This document shows positions 60,912 through 64,000 of a stretch of 64,000 nucleotides of DNA, piece by piece. The DNA lies in the NCBI GenBank assembly GCA_947685225.1, contig CANTUV010000033.1:58691001-58755000 (forward strand), given 5' to 3'. The notes beneath the pieces are model-generated. The model saw nothing but the letters and a program-made list of their open reading frames with translations, had not been told where the DNA came from and searched no databases. How positions within the stretch are numbered: position 1 is the first letter of the stretch; each line of letters begins with the position of its first letter. A program made the position numbers and the translations under genes. The stretch is from Garcia nutans (lineage: Eukaryota; Streptophyta; Magnoliopsida; Malpighiales; Euphorbiaceae).

Positions 60912-61345
60912 TAATTTTTCTTTTTGTGCTTTTGATCAAATATGTAACTGTTGAAGTGATTGCTGTTGAAAGGATTTGTTTGCCCTTCTTTAATATCATT
61001 CTATTTTTGTTTTTGTTTTTTTGGTTTTGCATTTGACAATGGTATATATTGGAAAATTTTAGTCAAGCAACCACATTATTGTTTTTTTAATATTTAATAT
61101 ATTTTAGAGCAGACAATAGACCTAAATCTATTATTCAGGAGATTAGATTATATATGAATATATATTAACCATAATTTATATATGGAAGAAGAATGAAATC
61201 TAAATTTTTTCATGGGAAATGTATTTACCGCTAAGCCTCGATCGTGCTAATAACCGTAAATTGTTTGAACAAAAATAAATTGCAAGTTATTTGAATAATT
61301 AATAAGCAAAATCCAGTTTAAGCTCCTATGCCATGAACAAAAACG

Positions 61346-61360
61346 AAACGACGCCGTTAC
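61346..61360. promoter_or_regulatory. ACGACGCCGTT motif upstream of RecQ
   Basis: AAACGACGCCGTTAC lies 160 bp upstream of the RecQ ATG. It is a near palindrome and close to the AACGACGTCGTT site upstream of importin alpha. The binding factor is unknown. Confidence 0.35.
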
Positions 61361-61423
61361 ACACTTTGCCACATTAATTTCCAGGGACAAAATAAATTTT
61401 ATTTATTCATCTTGAAAAAAATA

Positions 61424-61433
61424 GCGCGGGAGA
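61424..61433 (-). promoter_or_regulatory. Possible E2F-type site
   Basis: GCGCGGGAGA, reading TCTCCCGCGC on the other strand, is a loose match to the E2F site (TTTCCCGC). It lies about 90 bp upstream of the RecQ ATG, where an S-phase regulatory element would be plausible. A weak, short match. Confidence 0.3.
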
Positions 61434-61520
61434 TTTTAACTAGCCTCTTCTCCATTTCAATCCAGTGTTGCTTCACTCACCACTCAATCAAACGCCGCTG
61501 AATAAGAAAAAAGAAGAAAA

Positions 61521-63936
61521 ATGGGGGGTCGCGATTTCGAATTGGAGAAAGCTCGATTGCTAAGTTTGGCACTCGAGTGCGGCTTCGACGAAGAATCGGC
61601 CGGGAAATGCTTGGATCGTTTGATTTCTCTTTACGGTACCGTTTCTCAATCTCCGTGAAACCCTAACCCTCTTTTTTTTTTTCGATTATGAGATTTTTAT
61701 ATAATTTGATTTTTTTCCTGCATTTATTGAGTTAAGTTTTCTTTTTTTTTTTTTTGACCTTTTTGGAAGGGGATGATGGCCAAGATTTTGTTACTGTTGA
61801 GTGTTGTGGTGATGACTTTCTTGCTGCGCTAGCTGAATCTATGCAAGATTGTGAGGATTGGGATAATGATTTACAAGCCGTAGAATCAGAGGCTTGTGGA
61901 GCTTTGAGTAATATGTTTGAGAAAGATGATGGTATTAACAATATTCAGGTTGATAACAATGATGATGCAAGAGTATACGTTAATGTTATAAATGATTCAC
62001 CGGAATCTAAAAAGCAACAGACTTGGATGGAATTGGATTCCTCTAGCGATGATGATGAAGATCCGGAGTATAATATTAGAAAAGGAAAGGACTCTACTAC
62101 ATCTAATACTTTGAGTAAAAGCTTGTCAAAATCTACGGTAAGAATTTACTGTAAAAAAAGAAAAAAAGAAAGGAGCTTTTTTGCTATTGTATCCTTGGAG
62201 TATCATGGGCATTCTGTTTACTGCTTTTGGTTATCTTATGATGAAATTAGTAATTTGTTCTGCTTATTAAAGTAGTGAATATGATGCCACATGATATTGA
62301 AAATGGTAAAATTGCTCGTGGATGTACATACCGTGCGTTAAATTAACTGATATTGATATTGTATATGTTAAATTAATTGATATTAATGTTTATTTATTGG
62401 CTTTTAAGAGTGGTGTCACTCAAGGTTCAGTTTCATCAATTTGCAATAAAAAGCAATACCCTCTGGTGCAAGAAGATGGACATCGGATTCTCAGTTATGA
62501 AGAACTACAGGCCTTGGATGACTTTGAGTTGGCAAATGTTGTAATATTTGGCAACATGGCATTTCGTCCATTGCAGCATAAGGCTTGTAAAGCGTCTGTG
62601 GCAAAGCAAGATTGTTTTGTTCTCATGCCTACTGGAGGTGGTAAAAGTCTATGTTACCAGGTGATGCCTCTTCCTTTTTGTATTAGAAAGATATCCCTTT
62701 TGTTGCCTGAAATAAACAGGTCTTATCTTTGGTACTCTTGTTGCTTTGTTCACCTAAGAAATTAGTGAATATGATGCCAATAATATATTTAGATAAGTTG
62801 TATTTCATGGCTAAAAATGTGTTTAGATGCCATTTACATTGTTAATTGTAGTTCACGGCACTTCTTATAGGTTGTAAAAAAACCTATTTAGAAATTCAAT
62901 ATCCTAGGGTTTCATTCCTTGCAAATTTTGTACATGAAAAATTGGGGCGAAAAGTTATGGTTTTAAAAAATCACATAAATTCTATGCATGCTAATGCTAA
63001 CCTTATAAATGGTGCAATTTTCTTTACTTCAAATTGGTGAGGTTTCAACCAGCATAGGCAGGTTGCGTTATATTCTGTGCAGAAATGACAGAACTAGGAT
63101 GAGAAATAAAATATATGAAATTGTTGTGCAAGTTGGCTCAGGCTGATCATCCTATTTCTCCAGTCATGACTACTCCAAATGCCCAGTGGCCCATGATGTA
63201 TAATAAATATGTTCACATTGCAGACAAATAATTTGGCCAAAATCCATCGAGTTTTTTGTTATTGGGATTAATACAAACCCTTCAAAGCAGTTTTGTTAAT
63301 TTGAATTTCTGATAGGTCTCAAATGTTTGAAACTTGCAGTGCTAGCTGCTGCTTTGAGTTTAGTTGTTGAAGCAGATAATTCAGTCAGCTTATGCTTCGA
63401 ACACCTCTGACGTATATCATTGTTCATCTTGTGCAGCTTCCAGCCACTCTAAAACCAGGAGTTACAGTGGTTGTGTCTCCCCTACTTTCCCTCATTCAGG
63501 ATCAGATTATTACTCTGAATCTCAAATTTGGAATACCAGCAACTTTTTTGAATTCTCAACAAACAGCTACCCAAGCTGCAGCTGTCCTTCAAGAGCTAAG
63601 GCAAGGCTTTTCCCTGTGTAAAGTTTCCCTCTTTCTTACCTTTTTTTTTTCCTCCTTTTTCCCAGTTCATATGAAGTTCATTTTTCCCTAATGACCCTCC
63701 GTCAGCAAGATTATCTTTCAATACTGTTGTTAACATAATTCGTATTATCTAGTCTTAGAACTCCATTTATTGCTTCATTGTTTTTTTTTTTTTGTAACAA
63801 TTGGTTTTCAAATTTTTGCTTTTCTTCTCATTCTCGTAGGAAAGAGAAACCATCGTGTAAGCTCTTATATGTGACTCCTGAAAGGATTGCTGGAAACTTG
63901 GCATTTCTTGAAATATTAAAATGCCTGCATCAAAAG
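61521..63936 (+). CDS. RECQSIM: RecQ DNA helicase, probably RECQSIM, N-terminal part
   Basis: The gene is cut by the right edge. Exons seen: 61521-61635, 61770-62137, 62409-62660, 63437-63615 and 63840-63936 (337 codons). The N-terminus (MGGRDFELEKARLLSLALEC, then GFDEESAGKCLDRLISLYG) looks like a UBA-type helical domain, then an acidic region with SSDDDEDPEY. Helicase motif 0 is FRPLQHKACKA, motif I MPTGGGKSLCYQ (Walker Lys at about K240), motif Ia VVVSPLLSLIQDQI, and then KLLYVTPERIAGN. DEAH and the later motifs lie outside. The UBA-like start and the YGDDGQDFVTVECCGDDFL block fit RECQSIM, the RecQ with a split helicase domain, as I recall it. The donor of exon 4 is uncertain: GTGTAA at 63616 is the only one that keeps frame, and it adds GFSL. 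RecQ enzymes unwind recombination and replication intermediates. Confidence 0.88.
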
Positions 63937-64000
63937 GTGGCTTTTTCCTGGTTCTCATTGCATTATGTTTAAAACATGCTTTTTCTAGCAAATAATTGCT

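Larger units (their letters stand above)
60912..61520. other. Intergenic: RecQ promoter region
   Basis: AT-rich to about 61340, then the probable promoter and leader of the RecQ gene with the two motif candidates listed separately. Confidence 0.5.

Overview
This is a stretch of flowering-plant (eudicot) nuclear DNA. The genes have many short exons with GT-AG introns, the gaps between them are very AT-rich, and there is a Ty1/copia retrotransposon and several MITEs. The species cannot be fixed from the sequence; a rosid is a reasonable guess but only a guess. Gene models below were built by hand from splice sites, reading phase and remembered family conservation. In every complete model the exon lengths sum to a whole number of codons.

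Layout. 1-1997 (-): 5' part of a Di19-type zinc-finger gene, running off the left edge. 3758-7284 (+): SYP41/42/43 syntaxin. 8219-10752 (-): organellar exonuclease DPD1, complete except for one in-frame stop. 11.6-14.2 kb: two MITEs. 15931-16743 (-): short B-class GATA factor. 19580-23656 (-): importin alpha. 24.7-37.7 kb: a transposon-rich block with a Tourist-like MITE, a Stowaway MITE split by a 4.3 kb fold-back (MULE-like) element, and a 5.4 kb copia element. 38433-39440 (-): small DnaJ protein. 41487-44080 (-): CBP60 calmodulin-binding transcription factor, most like CBP60g. 47715-50765 (+): Ppx/GppA phosphatase pseudogene. 54500-59885 (+): Mut-7-like 3'-5' exonuclease. 60.4-60.9 kb (+): degraded DUF3511-like gene. 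61521 to the right edge (+): RecQ helicase, probably RECQSIM.

The genes are ordinary single-copy plant loci, not a pathway cluster. From memory, Di19, SYP41, DPD1, GATA23 and CBP60G lie near one another on Arabidopsis chromosome 5 (about At5g26920-At5g26990), so the left two thirds looks like a conserved syntenic block. Two DEDD-family exonucleases and a RecQ helicase share the window, but nothing shows that they work together.

The most unusual structure is the 25961-30254 element. It has two long inverted arms, each built of eight or nine diverged ~158 bp repeats, around a ~1 kb centre with its own repeats. It is flanked by a near-perfect 9 bp duplication and sits inside a Stowaway MITE. 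Other points are the DPD1 nonsense codon, the copia element broken only by two one-base homopolymer changes, two copies of one MITE family 32 kb apart, and two long poly-G runs.
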